A stretch of 64,000 nt of DNA, taken from the NCBI GenBank assembly GCA_009193035.1, contig SWDT01000029.1, positions 310,001 through 374,000 of the forward strand. The letters are read 5' to 3'. Below, in pieces: positions 10,789 to 21,692 of the stretch (the first letter of the stretch is position 1; each line of letters opens with the position of its first letter). The stretch is from Halicephalobus mephisto (Eukaryota > Nematoda > Chromadorea > Rhabditida > Panagrolaimidae). The position numbers were made by a program, and so were the translations under genes. The notes under the pieces were generated by a model that searched no databases, was not told the DNA's origin, and saw only the letters and a program-made list of their open reading frames with translations.

Positions 10789-10794
10789 AATAAA
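10789..10794 (+). promoter_or_regulatory. poly(A) signal of gene B
   Basis: Perfect AATAAA, 260 bp after the stop codon and just past the fold-back repeat. Confidence 0.6.
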
Positions 10795-11039
10795 TCTTCG
10801 ATCTCTGAAATGTTTTTATTTTTTTTTATATAAAATGAACTTTAGCGATTTTTTGAAATCTAGTACACATCATTCTGAAGTTCCTGAAATATGAATTCAA
10901 AAATTTTTTTTCAATTTTTCAAAACACTTCTGAAGCTTGAAAATCGAAAATTTGGATTCTATTTTTAGAAATCTTTGATTTTTTAATTTTAAAATTAAAT
11001 TTTTTAAAATTAATTAATTTTAAAAATGTAGAAATTTAA

Positions 11040-12470
11040 TTTTTTAAATAAAAATCAGACAAGCCCTGGAGAACAATATGTATCTGAATTTTTAAATTTT
11101 TTTATTTTGAAAATTAAATATAACTTTTTCGTTGATTAGAGTTATTTAATTACTTTTCAAAAAACGTTGAAAATGTGAAAATTTAATTCTTTTAGATGTC
11201 AACAATTTAAAAAGGTCGAGGAAAATTATATTTGAATTTTATTTTTTAAATCAACAATTGTGTCAATTCTTAATTCAATACGGTTATTTAATTTTTAGAA
11301 AAAATCAAAAATAGAAAATGTTTTATAAAAATTCGAAAAAGAAAATTTTAAATTTACTTTTAAGTTTAGAAATTTATAAAGTGTAAATATGGAATGGATT
11401 ACATTTATCCGATTGTTTTCTCAAAAAAGAATTGAAGCATGTTGAAATTTAATTTTTCATATATCAAAGAGCAGAAAAACAACCTGGAACACTGATATAT
11501 GAACTTTGTTTTTGGGTACATTTACTTTCCAAGTCAGTTTATGCATGCTTTAATGGTTATCTTCTGCAATTAAGTGCAAAATTCAAAGTTATTACAATTG
11601 GTTAATTTGTTTAAAAAAAATTAATTAAAAATACATGAAGATATGATTTTTCATGCATCGAAAATTTTTGTTTTTCGGAGATATCTTAATTCAAGAGAAT
11701 ATTTTGCAAACACGAAATATATAGTCAGATTTTCTGTTTGAAGGGCTTTGATTTCATATATAACTTTGGAAAAGATGCTTTTAAAGGAAGTAATTAAAAA
11801 CGTTAGAATTCAGGTTTTAACACGTCAAAAATCTATGCTTTTTTGAAACATATCTCAATTCAGAAAATTGAATTACAAAATTTGGATATATATTCAGATT
11901 CTCTGTTTGAAGGGCTTTGATTTCATATATAACTTTGAAAAAGATGCTTTTAAAGGAAGTAATTAAAAAGGTTAGAATTCAGGTTTTAACACGTCAAAAA
12001 TCTCTGCTTTTTTGAAACACATCTCAATTCAGAAAATTGAATTACAAAATTCGGATATATATTCAGATTCTCTGTTTGAAGGGCTTTGATTTCATATATA
12101 ACTTTTTTAAAATAATTATTCTTGAAAAATATATTGAATACATCAAAATTGAATTTTCCATATATTGAAATTTCTGTTTTTTAAGAATATTACAATTCAG
12201 AATAACATACATGTTCTGACTTTATATTTCAAAATATTCAAGTTCATATATAACTTATTTGGAAAATTTACTGCAAAAAGATAATTGAAAACAAAAATTC
12301 GATTTTTCATATATCGAAAATTTATATTTTTTAAGCATATTTTGCTTTGGAAAATTATTATTTAGAAATAAAATACAGACTTTCATTCTTTATCCCCAAA
12401 GTTTTGATTTTATATAAAACTTAATCCAGAAGATTGATTTGAATAAAATTTATTTTTTAATGTTTTGCAA
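11040..12470. repeat. decaying satellite array, about 168-bp period
   Basis: Best copies start with TCTGTTTGAAGGGCTTTGAT near 11733, 11901 and 12071 (168-170 bp apart), followed by TTCATATATAACTTTG and AAAGATGCTTTTAAAGGAAG. More diverged units with a TATATAACTT-like core extend on both sides. Non-coding. Confidence 0.75.
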
Positions 12471-12477
12471 CTTTTAG

Positions 12478-12676
12478 GTTGAATTTGAACATGAAAAGGA
12501 AAAAATCCGAAAATACCAGATTTGACACAATTCTGTGCGTTCCTTTTCAATTTATCAAAGAAGATTATTTTTATTTTCGAATATTTTCCAAACCCGTGCC
12601 AAAGAGGACCAGGTACGCTCGCAACCTTGACGAGATTATAGATTCTGGATTCAACTATAAAAAGAACGAAAAATAA
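12478..12676 (+). CDS. 61-codon ORF upstream of gene C (uORF or small protein)
   Basis: After an acceptor (TTGCAACTTTTAG, 12477) the first ATG (12491) opens a 61-residue frame ending TAA at 12676, 16 bp before the ATG of gene C and in another frame. The product is charged, begins MKRKKSENTRF and contains KPVPKRTRYARNLDEIIDSG. No signal peptide or known domain. If the acceptor is used, one transcript carries both frames. The gap is far shorter than usual for SL2 operons, so it may be a regulatory uORF or an unrelated open stretch. Confidence 0.35.
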
Positions 12677-12692
12677 AAACTATCTATTCAAA

Positions 12693-14032
12693 ATGTATTT
12701 TAAATTCTTTTTGATTTTTTTGTCAATGGGGATCGTTGGGGCTTATTACCCCGGATACCAGATTTACTACCAACATGACCCCAGGGCTGGTTATTACGGT
12801 TATGGACAAGGCATTCCTGCTGCGTACTTGGCCGCTCAACAAGCTCAGCAACAACAACTTTTACAACAGCAACTTCTAGCCCAGAGAGGGTTCGGAGGGT
12901 ATTCTATGGATCCTGGGTGGGTGTTTCGAACCACATTAACTTTTTCCAAGGATTTCAGAATTTAGTAGAAAGTTATGAAATTTTCCAACATACAGTAGGA
13001 AGTTCTAGAATCTTTTAAAATCGAGTATAAGTTTCTAAAACCTTTCAATATGCTGTAGACAGTTCTGAAATCCTCTGGAATTCTACACACACTAAGAAGC
13101 GTAACTTTTGGCTTGGTAATAAACAGAAATCGTCACTATTACATTTTAATTTTCGTCACAAATGTCAGATATTCATGAAAAATGTGACGATTATGTCATA
13201 TTTCACAATTGTTACAGAGCCAAAAGTTGTATTTTTTGTGTGAACTTAATGCAACTATACATTGAGTCTAATATATCTGAAACATCAGAGTCGTTTTAAT
13301 GTATCCATATATCATACACAATCCATCGATATCAGGACACAAAAAGCGTAACTTTTGTTCAAGTATCGAATACAAATCGTCATTATTAGATTACATTTTC
13401 GTCACAAATGTCAGATATTCATGAAAAATATGATGATTGTGTTACATTTTCCGATTATTATTACCCTAAAAATTACAATTTTTTGTGTGTATAGAAAATT
13501 CTAAATTTTTCGAGAATCTTGTAAAATTTCCTCGAATATTTCAGAATTCAATGGGGATCTCTTGGAATTTCATAGACTTCTTTCAAAATCTTTGGAAAAT
13601 TTTTAAGTATAAAATCTCATTTGATCTAAAACTCTAGAATTCTACAAAACTGTCCAAAATTCTTCACAGAAGTTTCTGGAACTTTCTAGCATTCTTGAAA
13701 ATTTTTATAACCTTTTAAAATCCAAAAAATCAAACATCAAGTACCTAATAAAGAATTCTAAAATTCCTTAGAATGTCTAAAATTCGTTTCAAGACGGCTC
13801 TTCAAGAACATTTATTTTTTTATAGCGGGATAAATAATTCAATTTTTTCAGTTTTATGCAACAGCAGCTTCTTCGACAGCAACTTCAGATGCAAGGATAT
13901 CCGGGCTATCAGCAGTTTGGCTACAATTACGGTAGTCCCTTCGGTATGCCTTACAATCAATTCGGAAGTCTTCAGCAGCATCCCCTGATTGCCCGAGGGA
14001 CTAAAATTTTTGAAGCTTCGAAAAAACAATAA
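12693..14032 (+). CDS. gene C: secreted Q/Y/G-rich low-complexity protein
   Basis: Exon 1 is 12693-12916 and exon 2 is 13852-14032, joined in phase 2 through GTGGGT ... TTTTTTCAG, giving 134 residues. Residues 1-17 are a signal peptide (MYFKFFLIFLSMGIVGA). The mature part is rich in Tyr, Gly and Gln: YYPGYQIYY, then AAQQAQQQQLLQQQLLAQRG, then after the splice MQQQLLRQQLQMQGYPGYQQ and YNYGSPFGMPYNQFG, ending in basic KIFEASKKQ. The two Q/L blocks lie either side of the intron and look like an internal duplication. No cysteines in the mature part. Worm proteins of this composition are often cuticle, eggshell or epidermal secreted proteins, but no specific family is recognised. The intron carries a composite MITE; AATAAA follows 46 bp after the stop. 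Confidence 0.85.
13083..13494. mobile_element. composite MITE in intron of gene C (two palindromes plus spacer)
   Basis: Starts TACACACACTAAGAAGCGTA and ends TTACAATTTTTTGTGTGTA, with two internal palindromic units containing TCGTCACAAATGTCAGATAT and TGAAAAATGTGACGAT, joined by a spacer containing GAGTCGTTTTAATGTATCC. The same units and spacer occur in reverse at 36625-37182; a single unit is at 58731-58898. TA-flanked termini suggest a Tc1/mariner-type non-autonomous family. Confidence 0.75.
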
Positions 14033-14077
14033 ATTTAAAAACAATGGATAATTGCATTTTTTAAAGAATTTGCTCAA

Positions 14078-14083
14078 AATAAA
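14078..14083 (+). promoter_or_regulatory. poly(A) signal of gene C
   Basis: AATAAA 46 bp past the stop codon at 14032. Confidence 0.65.
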
Positions 14084-14449
14084 AGTCATTGAAGAAATCC
14101 AGAATTCTCTATTGTCTGTGGTTATTTGTAGATTTTGACTTTTAAATCTTCTTTGTATTAATTTACACATTTGACTTGTCAAATGCCTCTGGGCATTCAA
14201 AACACAACTTCCTTTTTAAAGCTTCTCTGAATCAAAGATGGGATTTTTGAAATTTGGCAATTGTTTTTCGGCAAAATTCAGAATGCTTCTAGAAACTTTT
14301 GGAAATTGATGTTTTTAGTATATAAAGATGGAGGTCTGCTAAACAAATTAAGCTTGTAACATTTGCGATTACTGTTACTCTTCTCGAAATACTGGCCTTG
14401 AACCGTTGGTTGAAACGTACGACTGCTTCTACTTCACGAATATTGTCTG

Positions 14450-14977
14450 AACCGGAAAGCTAAGGTAGTCTGCCAGAATACCACTCAGTCGATGGGGGAT
14501 GACACGTTCTCTTACCATACCACAACACTTTAGTTTCAAAACTTCAATTTTGACCATTATTACCGCAACGACAAACCTCATCCTGGTGCTGAATTCAAGG
14601 TCAACAATGCTCGTCTACTGGACAAAATTGACAAAAGGTCGTGTCTTAATTCGAATGAGCTAGGAAAGGAGTTTGATGTCGATCATTCTACTATTGTGAG
14701 ACATCTCCTGATAATGCGTGCCCTCATGTTGCTGAGATAATTTTCCAGAAATTAACGGATGGGTTGTCTTTCCACATCCAGCGAATTCGCCGGACATTGC
14801 CCCTTCCGATAACTATGTATTCAGAGCAATTTGAAGGATCTGACCTTCCACAATCGCAACGATATCCATTCATGGTTGTCGAATTTTTTCGCTTCTAAAC
14901 TTCTTGAGTTCTATTGTAAAAGTTTTAAAGCTTTGCCAGATCGTTGACAAAAGGTTATAGATAATGATCATTTATAT
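14450..14977 (+). pseudogene. broken mariner transposase, middle deleted
   Basis: One frame from about 14454 shows the N-terminal DNA-binding half: TTQSMGDDTFSYHTTTL, one stop, FDHYYRNDKPHPGAEF, then the helix-turn-helix region GKEFDVDHSTIVRHL. The catalytic middle is missing. The text resumes with HPANSPDIAPSDNYVFRAI, the mariner block around the last catalytic Asp, then after a frameshift FFASKLLEFYCKSF and LPDR-QKVIDND, the usual C-terminus. Stops, a frameshift and the deletion make it inactive. It ends only a few bases before the adjacent pogo-like element. Confidence 0.85.
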
Positions 14978-14980
14978 ATA

Positions 14981-15848
14981 CCGTATTTGCTCTAGAGGCA
15001 CACCTCTAATAGTAGCGCACCCTAACGCATTAATCGAAAAATAGTGGCGCATGTCTAATAGTGGCATATGACCGTATCTCCAGGTTTAACCTGGGACAAG
15101 ATTGCATTAGTACTTTTAGATCTCCCAGAGTCGAAAAAATAACAAGCAGTTTATTGCTTATAACAATTACAGCTATTTCAATACAAAATTCTCGATAATC
15201 CAAAAGTAATTGTGAGAGTGCCTACCGTAATTTCACGTTTTCGTGATAGGACTTATCTTCCCTTATACAAAACCAACTATCCTGCGACACTTATATGCAT
15301 CTTGGTAATTTTTTGAATTACCTACTAGGTAGTTTATATCGCACCCAAATTTACTGCAATGCCGAGTGATTCTGATTCCGATCAAGAACCTACACCCAGT
15401 AAGAAGAAGAGTTTTGATTTGAATTTCAAGCAGGAAGCTGTCAATTTTACGAAGATTGGATGATCCACGGCGAGAAATCATACACGAAGTCGGAGAACAT
15501 GAGAGCTCCACTTATGGATGACTATTTGCAATGTATTATTGACGCTTGGGAATAATTGCTAAAGGAACTCATACTCAATCCATTCAAAGGATGTGGTTTG
15601 ATGAATGTTCTGAACGGCAGCGAGGACGACAAGATTCACTGCTTCAAGCCTGATATATCAATTCCGATCGGCTGTTATCTTCTTAAGCAAGCACGAGCCG
15701 AGGCTGTAGCCACCAAACTTCAGCAAATTGAGATTGAAGAAGAGGAGGAAGAGAACGATTATGATAGTGGCGCATCTCTAATAATGGCGCACCCTAACAG
15801 ATCAATTGGAAAATTGTGGCGCATGTGCCTCTATTAAAGCAAATACAG
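14981..15848 (+). mobile_element. 868-bp pogo/Tigger-like element, internally deleted, TA duplication
   Basis: Inverted ends: left CCGTATTTGCTCTAGAGGCA, right (reverse complement) CTGTATTTGCTTTAATAGAG, each flanked by TA (14979-14980, 15849-15850). Inside each end lies a related direct repeat (CTCTAATAGTAGCGCACCCT / CTCTAATAATGGCGCACCCT). The coding remnant has an N-terminal piece from ATG 15359 with SKKKSFDLNFKQEAVNF, like the DNA-binding domain of Tigger/Brinker-type proteins, and a C-terminal piece with PFKGCGLMNVLNGSEDD, the motif that closes pogo/Tigger transposases. The DDE core is missing, so it could move only in trans. Confidence 0.85.
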
Positions 15849-16340
15849 TACATTAAATTTTATTTAGTTAAAGGAAAATAAATTTAAAATTTTTTAAAAA
15901 TAAAATTGCCAAATTTCAATGCACCAGCCTAATATTATATAAATTCGCTAAATAAAAGATAATAACGATTTTTATGGATTCTGATAAGGGAGCTTGCCTA
16001 AAATTGTGGGGCTTGTATACTTTAAACAAGTTCTTTAAGTTTATAATACATGTTAATTTTATTATTATGAAACTATTGCAAAAAAAGTTTCTATTATTTT
16101 CTTGAAAACTCCAGGGAATTCTTTTAGATGTTGGTTCTAGAAGTCTACTTTATTCTGAAATATTCTATAATATTTAATTATATACTGTAATGTTCTAGAG
16201 CCTTTTATTGCATTTTAATTCTGGAAATAACAAAGTCCTGAAAGTAACAAATTCCACGTCGTGCTTAATGCAATTGTATATATTGTTTAAAATCTCCTCA
16301 CAAATTAGTCTTGAAATGCAAGCATTTTCTGATTTCTAGA

Positions 16341-16459
16341 TATCAACAAGTCCAACAGTTTAGTTGACTACAGCACAGACCAAAGTACTCGACCTAATTA
16401 TGTGCATATACCTTTGGTATCATTAGTGACTGACAATGTTTATGTCAAAAAACCGATAA
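16341..16459 (+). other. terminal-exon-like open frame
   Basis: After a good acceptor (TTTTCTGATTTCTAG, 16340) a phase-2 frame runs to a stop: NSLVDYSTDQSTRPNYVHIP, LVSLVTDNVMSKNR. Codon content is unlike the AT-rich flanks and resembles a protein tail. The matching upstream exon was not identified; an open frame from ATG 15977 is one candidate, and the transposon cluster may have separated or destroyed others. Confidence 0.3.
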
Positions 16460-18050
16460 TACACTAAATTAATACCGTATTCTTCCACTTTTGAGTGTGT
16501 TCAAAACACCAATTAGTGCCATGACAAATCAGCTGGCATTTAAAAGTATTATTCACGAGCGTCATCTAATTCGAACGGTGCCATGAGCGGCCAATCAAAA
16601 TATGATATCAAATTATATTACAAAAATATTTTGTAAATAACAATTAACTATTTGTAATCTGGCTGGAATCAAAACTTTGGTAAAACAAAATCTTATTTTT
16701 GCTGAACATATTGTGTAAGATATCTCCAAAAAGTTGAAGTTATTGTTTAGTCAAAGTCTTTTATTTCATATTGTCAGAGAAAAATATCATGAGGGACTAA
16801 GTATAAAGGTCTTGAAAAGATACAAGGAAACAGTAAGTATAAACAATAAGAACATATTGAAGACATATCAACTACGATAACATCATCCATATCATCTATC
16901 AAAGGACTAAGAAAATCCTTCACTTTCAACTCACAGATGACAGTCCATAGTAATTATTGACTCTGATTGTTTATCTTTTGTCGAAATTCTGTTCTCCTGA
17001 ATTACCTTTTTATGGATATTGCCTGCATTCAAGGTTATTTTCATCAAAGAAGTCATCGTTACTTATTCTCCATCTCTACAACTGTGATCCTGCATGGAAT
17101 TATAAAATATTCTGCAAACCGTTTTAAACAATCTCTTTTCTGTACAACTAGTTTATGCTTACTTTGAAGAATAATAATGAATCACATTTTAATCATTTGC
17201 ATTACTTTCATAAAATTCATAATCATCAGGTTTTTTTCAAAATTAGAAAAAATTAGAATTTGACAACAATTTATGATTCTTATGAGTTCGTGAATCTATA
17301 TTCACAATACAAGGATTTAATTGGAAAAATCTTTAAAGAATATTATCCATCCAATCATCCAGTAGAGTACCATAGAATACATAAAGTAGGAAGCAGATGT
17401 TAAAACTTGACACCTATTAATAAATCGAATAATATTTATTTTCAATTCACCAATTTGTCCCCTTATGTAAATTGTTTCTTTTTGCGTGGTTTTCAGATGA
17501 AGTTCTTTTGTACTTGTAGATAATTTCTGCGAAATCAACTTTGGTGACAAACACTATGACATTCAGCTGTGAGAGAAAAATTAAGGGAAATTAGCAGATA
17601 ATCAGAGTTTTATTTCTAAGCCTGCTTCTAGGTACGAATGTAGTTACATCAGCTTTACTGTCGGGAAATTACTAACAATGCCATATAATAGTTATTATTC
17701 AGGAAGGATAATTAGCCGGATGATTTCACTGAATACTTTAATGTTCACAAAAATACGTTTTCTATAGAGACGAGTTTTCATTTCTTATATCTCCAAAATT
17801 TCAATAACCTTATACTTTTAAAGATAAATCCGTTGTTGTGCAGTCTTGGGTTTCATGAAGATTCTAGTCATCTTTCATGTTCTTTCAAATTTAATTAATT
17901 TTAAAATCATTGGGACTAGTGGAATTAACTCAGCAATTTTATGATGATTTTTTATTTCTAACTTAATCTAACAAGTGTAATTAGTGGATATCTAGATGAA
18001 ACTAAAGTTAGCTATAAAATTGAGTCTTCTATTAACAGAAATATGACTCG
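16460..18050. other. unique spacer, no supported gene
   Basis: Non-repetitive AT-rich DNA. Open frames of 66-77 codons (plus from 16967, minus from 17550) have no homology signal or splice context and are no longer than chance allows here. Confidence 0.5.
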
Positions 18051-18052
18051 TT

Positions 18053-18058
18053 TTTATT
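18053..18058 (-). promoter_or_regulatory. poly(A) signal of the chemoreceptor gene
   Basis: TTTATT on the plus strand reads AATAAA on the minus strand, about 20 bp past the stop codon at 18077. Confidence 0.7.
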
Positions 18059-18076
18059 TAACGTTCAGAATTCTGT

Positions 18077-19109
18077 TCATACGACCAAACTACAAACGAC
18101 AGCAACTACTGACAATGATGCAAGTTTGTTTGTTTGGATTGTTGACTGACGATGCGGTATAATTTCTGTTTTGTTCGACTTGCAACATAGTAGAGATCGG
18201 TAATATTCAATCAAAGATTGCCGGAAAACAGCACTGGAAATGAAAAACTATTAAAAATAACTGAAAATTCCTAAACCTAACAATCAGGAGAATACAGATC
18301 CCAGTGGCGTGATGAAGGATGTAGGCCACATTGCCAATAGCCCAAACAACTTGCGATACGGCTTCGTTTCCTGCTTGTCTCGCCTGGATACCTAATACCA
18401 AAGTGATCCAATAGAAAATTAATATTACTGTACTGCAGATGGATTGAACAAGCAACCGAAGTTCAAATTTGACTGTTTTAACAACGGTGAAATCATTTTT
18501 GCGTTGAAAAAAACCCCTAATTGCTGTGGCAACCCCGATCATCAGTGAAGCTATCGCCAAAGCACAGTTCAGATAGGTAACGATGTTTTGGGCATGGACT
18601 CTTTTCTCAAAACATTGGGCATCTGGAGTAGGTATCGAAATACAGAAGAAGGTTATTGGTAAGCAAAAGTAAAGAAACACGGGAAACAGTAACGAAGCAG
18701 AGATAAAACAGTAAAGAGAACGACCTTCCCAGATCTATAATAAAGACAAAGTAGAAAATATAAATAATAAACTCACCCTGATATGCGACAATGGAAGAAC
18801 AAAAGCGGTACATCTATTGAAAGCCAAGATTAGATTGCCAAATCCCACAAAAGCACTTTCGTAAGAGAAAATAATATTGTCCAAAGAATGGATTATTCCA
18901 TCATCAGGCCAAATGACCCACAATTGCCAAAAGATGACATTGATAATGTGGACAACGAGGCCAATTCCGTAGAGAATAAAGTAGGGACTAGAGAACAGCT
19001 GATCTCTGGAGCGAATCTTAGATCCCAGGAAAATCACCACAACTAACGATAGCAATGCCCCTACATTGATCAAATTATGAGTAACGTACTCCAACCCTGA
19101 AGTTGCCAT
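18077..19109 (-). CDS. seven-transmembrane chemoreceptor, Srg superfamily (Srv/Srg-like)
   Basis: Three exons: 19109-18777, 18734-18277 and 18233-18077, with introns of 42 and 43 bp that keep frame, giving 315 residues. Seven hydrophobic spans are visible: about 12-31, 42-66, 84-108, then four in exons 2-3 (YCFISASLLFPVFLYFCLPI; LNCALAIASLMIGVATAIRG; LLVQSICSTVILIFYWITLV; the last ends ILHHATGICILLIV). The end of TM3 has NRCTAFVLPLSHIRIWEG, the NR-x(5,6)-P-L/I-x(3,4)-IW signature of worm Srg/Srv/Sru receptors, and the tail starts VFRQSLIEYYRSLLCC. Length fits the family (300-340). An upstream in-frame ATG at 19199 exists; the one chosen gives the usual short N-terminus. Probable role: odorant or pheromone detection in sensory cilia. 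No disabling mutation seen. Assignment within the superfamily is less sure than the superfamily itself. Confidence 0.94.
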
Positions 19110-20093
19110 TTTTAAATGGAAAAGGGTGTATAGTAAAGGTTCTGTAATTTTCCAGAAACTACAAAATGTTTCAAAAACGACACAAATGGTTTGCCACATT
19201 CCAGTCACTCACTAATTAAGCTCAATTAGCTACTTAATCAAAGTTAAACATATTTCTCTACTGAGAAGAGTTGTGTTGGTGTAGAGAATTTAGTGGGAAG
19301 CAGAGATTTTTGGAAACTGAAATTCCCACCAAGTTACTGTAGCAAAAAATTCGATGAAAGTTTGCTTTCTTTCCATATTTGGTTGAAGAAAAGTGTAACA
19401 ATCAAATTCATTAATAGATTGAATGGGAATACATATGATTAAATAACCAGGTTTTTTATAAAAAAAGTTTAATCATGCTATATAGTGATCTATGTTTAGA
19501 AAAACTAGTGCTTTCATAATTACATTAAGTACTTTTCTACATATAAACATTCAATATTCACAGCAAAAGTAAGTTATCAGACGCATCCCCATAGTATCAG
19601 TGTTCTGACATTTCTAAAGAACTTCCTAGTTTTAGAAATTATTATAATTTATCTTGAAAGCTTCTAAGATTCTGTTCATGACAATATAGGACTTATATTC
19701 ATCAACAACAATTTCAACTTCTCAGCGATCCACAATATTTATGCATAATCGTATCTAAAGAGACAATTTGCAACTTTTTTCTTTTACTTTCCTCATGCCT
19801 TATTTATTCTGTTCAAAGAAACTTAATAAAGGTGAATTCATTAATCATGTGGAGTCAAAATCCAGTATTATCTTCATATAGATTTATCTTACAAGTATAT
19901 AACACAAGTGACCTAAGAAAAATTGAAATCTTATAGTTTTCGTGTCCAGTGCAAGAATATGGATTATTTCTGAATATCACCATCAACTTGTTTGAAATTA
20001 GTTTTTCGTAATAGTCTATATAGCTATGTATGACCTCAACTTCCAGCACGTGAATAAGTATTTTTATATCACATGCATGTCTGATCATAAACC

Positions 20094-20613
20094 ATGAAGA
20101 TTCCATTCTATTCGAGCAAAACTTGCTGGTGTAAAGTTCTTGGTCAAATAAATTTCGAAATTTATTTTATTTTTTAATCTTTAATGATTTTCAAAAATTC
20201 AATTCATTATCCATTTGTAGTATAAATATTCTGGAAGAGACTAATCCGAAATTAAGTGGTCTAATCCGAAGATCATTAGGATGTGTACTCCTACTCAAAA
20301 TTAGAAACCAGGAAGTGTATCCAAAGCAGTCCGTATTAGAATGCTGGTAAACATATTTTCTTCTGAATGCACCAAGGAAGTTTTTCAAATTATCCCGATT
20401 AGCATTGATATCATTTACAACCATGAATCTATTTTACAACAGAAAATGAGATTTTTCATAAACCATCAGTAAGAACTTCATTATTTTTATTCTTAATATA
20501 GCATTTTTTTATATCTAAGAATTTTGCACACTCTCTTTATTTTTAGAAAAGCAAACTTTTACCAAACATGTGAGAGACAAATATGTGGGCGCCTTTGCAT
20601 GCTCTCTTCATGA
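20094..20613 (+). CDS. tentative four-exon gene, unknown 97-residue product
   Basis: Built by phase matching only. Exons 20094-20128, 20221-20346, 20403-20468 and 20547-20613 join through GTGTAA, GTAAAC and GTAAGA donors and TTTGTAG, CGATTAG and TTTTTAG acceptors, each in phase 2. The start ATG has an in-frame stop just before it. The product begins MKIPFYSSKTCC, contains GCVLLLKIRNQEVYPKQSVL and ends with the Cys-containing FYQTCERQICGRLC. No signal peptide, no family recognised. An alternative acceptor for exon 3 (ACCAAG, 20380) also stays open and would end earlier. A minus-strand frame overlaps exons 2 and 3. May be a real small gene, a pseudogene or coincidence. Confidence 0.28.
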
Positions 20614-20689
20614 GGACATTGTAAATGTCATCAGTTTGTATATCACAAAAATGTAACAAACCACTAACAATGGCGTATTAAACTAACTC

Positions 20690-20950
20690 AATGTTAAAAA
20701 AGCAGGAACATGTCACCTGAGATTCCCTCGTATCGCTGATATTCACACTGTTTCTGCAACCTTTGATGAGAATAGTTCCCCCAGTTCATTAAGTTCTTTG
20801 ATCGTACTTAGGAATGGACAAAGAAAATTAGTTCGAGAATGTAATTATTCAAATTTCTCAATTACTGATGAAATTGCGACTTATCCTCTACTCATGGATG
20901 CTTTTCCCCGACCTTCTGTTCCTGATCTGAGAAACCTTCCTCTCTCATGA
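20690..20950 (+). other. 86-codon open block directly upstream of the next gene
   Basis: A phase-1 acceptor candidate (AAAAAAGCAG, 20704) opens CHLRFPRIADIHTVSATFDE, then LIVLRNGQRKLVRECNYSNF, then MDAFPRPSVPDLRNLPLS and a stop, 24 bp before the ATG at 20975. Base composition is protein-like. An internal GTACTT (phase 0) could splice to the CAG at about 20952 and extend the following membrane protein N-terminally; alternatively it ends a separate gene whose upstream exon could be 20547-20628. Confidence 0.3.
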
Positions 20951-20974
20951 CAGCAGAACATAGCAACTACGACA

Positions 20975-21561
20975 ATGACTGATTACATGCCTGTTGCTAT
21001 TCACCTTGTCGGCGGAAGTATGTTTGGTATTACGAGTTTAGTCATTCCACAAGAACCTTTTTAGTAATCTTTGAAGTGATTTGGGGAATTCTCCGATTTT
21101 GCTGCTACAGAAAAGTACTTGAAGAGGATCCAGCTGGCCCTACTGATATCCATATTCAGATGAATAAAATGATAGAAGCTCAGCAGGAGGAATTCATAGC
21201 AAATGGGGGAATTCCCGGATCTAGAGTCTTCAAAAATCAACGCAAAAGCAATAAAAAGAGAATCATCAAAGAGAAACGGACACTACTTTTAATGGAAGAC
21301 GACCCAGAGTTTGAGGAGAAGCTCGAAGAAAGTCCAGAATGTACAAATAAAGCATTTGAAGCAGATGTGATTTCGAAAGGTTTACAGGAGCAGTTACAGG
21401 TTGAGGCCTCTGGTCCATCCATTGTGATTTCTAATCAACAAGGTAATTCTATTTCAAGAAGTGGTGCAATGACTTTATTCAAAGAGAGCATGAGTCTTGA
21501 CCAAAGAGGAACTGATGCTATTGATACCGTATCTGAAATAAAGCAAAAATTGACAGCCTAG
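20975..21561 (+). CDS. single-pass membrane protein with long cytoplasmic tail, unknown
   Basis: Exon 1 is 20975-21017 and exon 2 is 21065-21561, joined in phase 1 across a 47-bp intron (GTATGT ... CTTTTTAG), giving 179 residues. The splice creates one continuous membrane span of about residues 7-26 (VAIHLVGGIIFEVIWGILRF), which supports it. After CCYRK the protein is hydrophilic and charged: an acidic/basic alternation (NQRKSNKKRIIKEKRT, MEDDPEFEEKLEESPE), a possible short coiled coil, and a Ser/Gln-rich end (SIVISNQQGNSISRSG). An acceptor (CTCATGACAG, 20952) lies 22 bp before the ATG and fits trans-splicing or a further upstream exon. No family recognised. It faces away from the chemoreceptor gene. 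Confidence 0.72.
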
Positions 21562-21692
21562 ATCCATGAATCGATTTTCAACATTTTTAGTACTCGATTA
21601 ACTTTTGAGTGTCCTTACAGCTGATTCTTGAAATCATGTGGATTAAGCGGTAACAGAGTGTGCATTCAGGCATATCGATTGAAAATACTCGT

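Noticed and set aside
13820..14200. 126-codon minus-strand frame
   Set aside because: It is the shadow of exon 2 and the 3' UTR of gene C, which has signal peptide, splice sites and poly(A) signal.
19855..20424. Minus-strand frames of 77-83 codons
   Set aside because: No receptor motifs or splice sites; length is within chance expectation, and the second overlaps a better plus-strand exon set.
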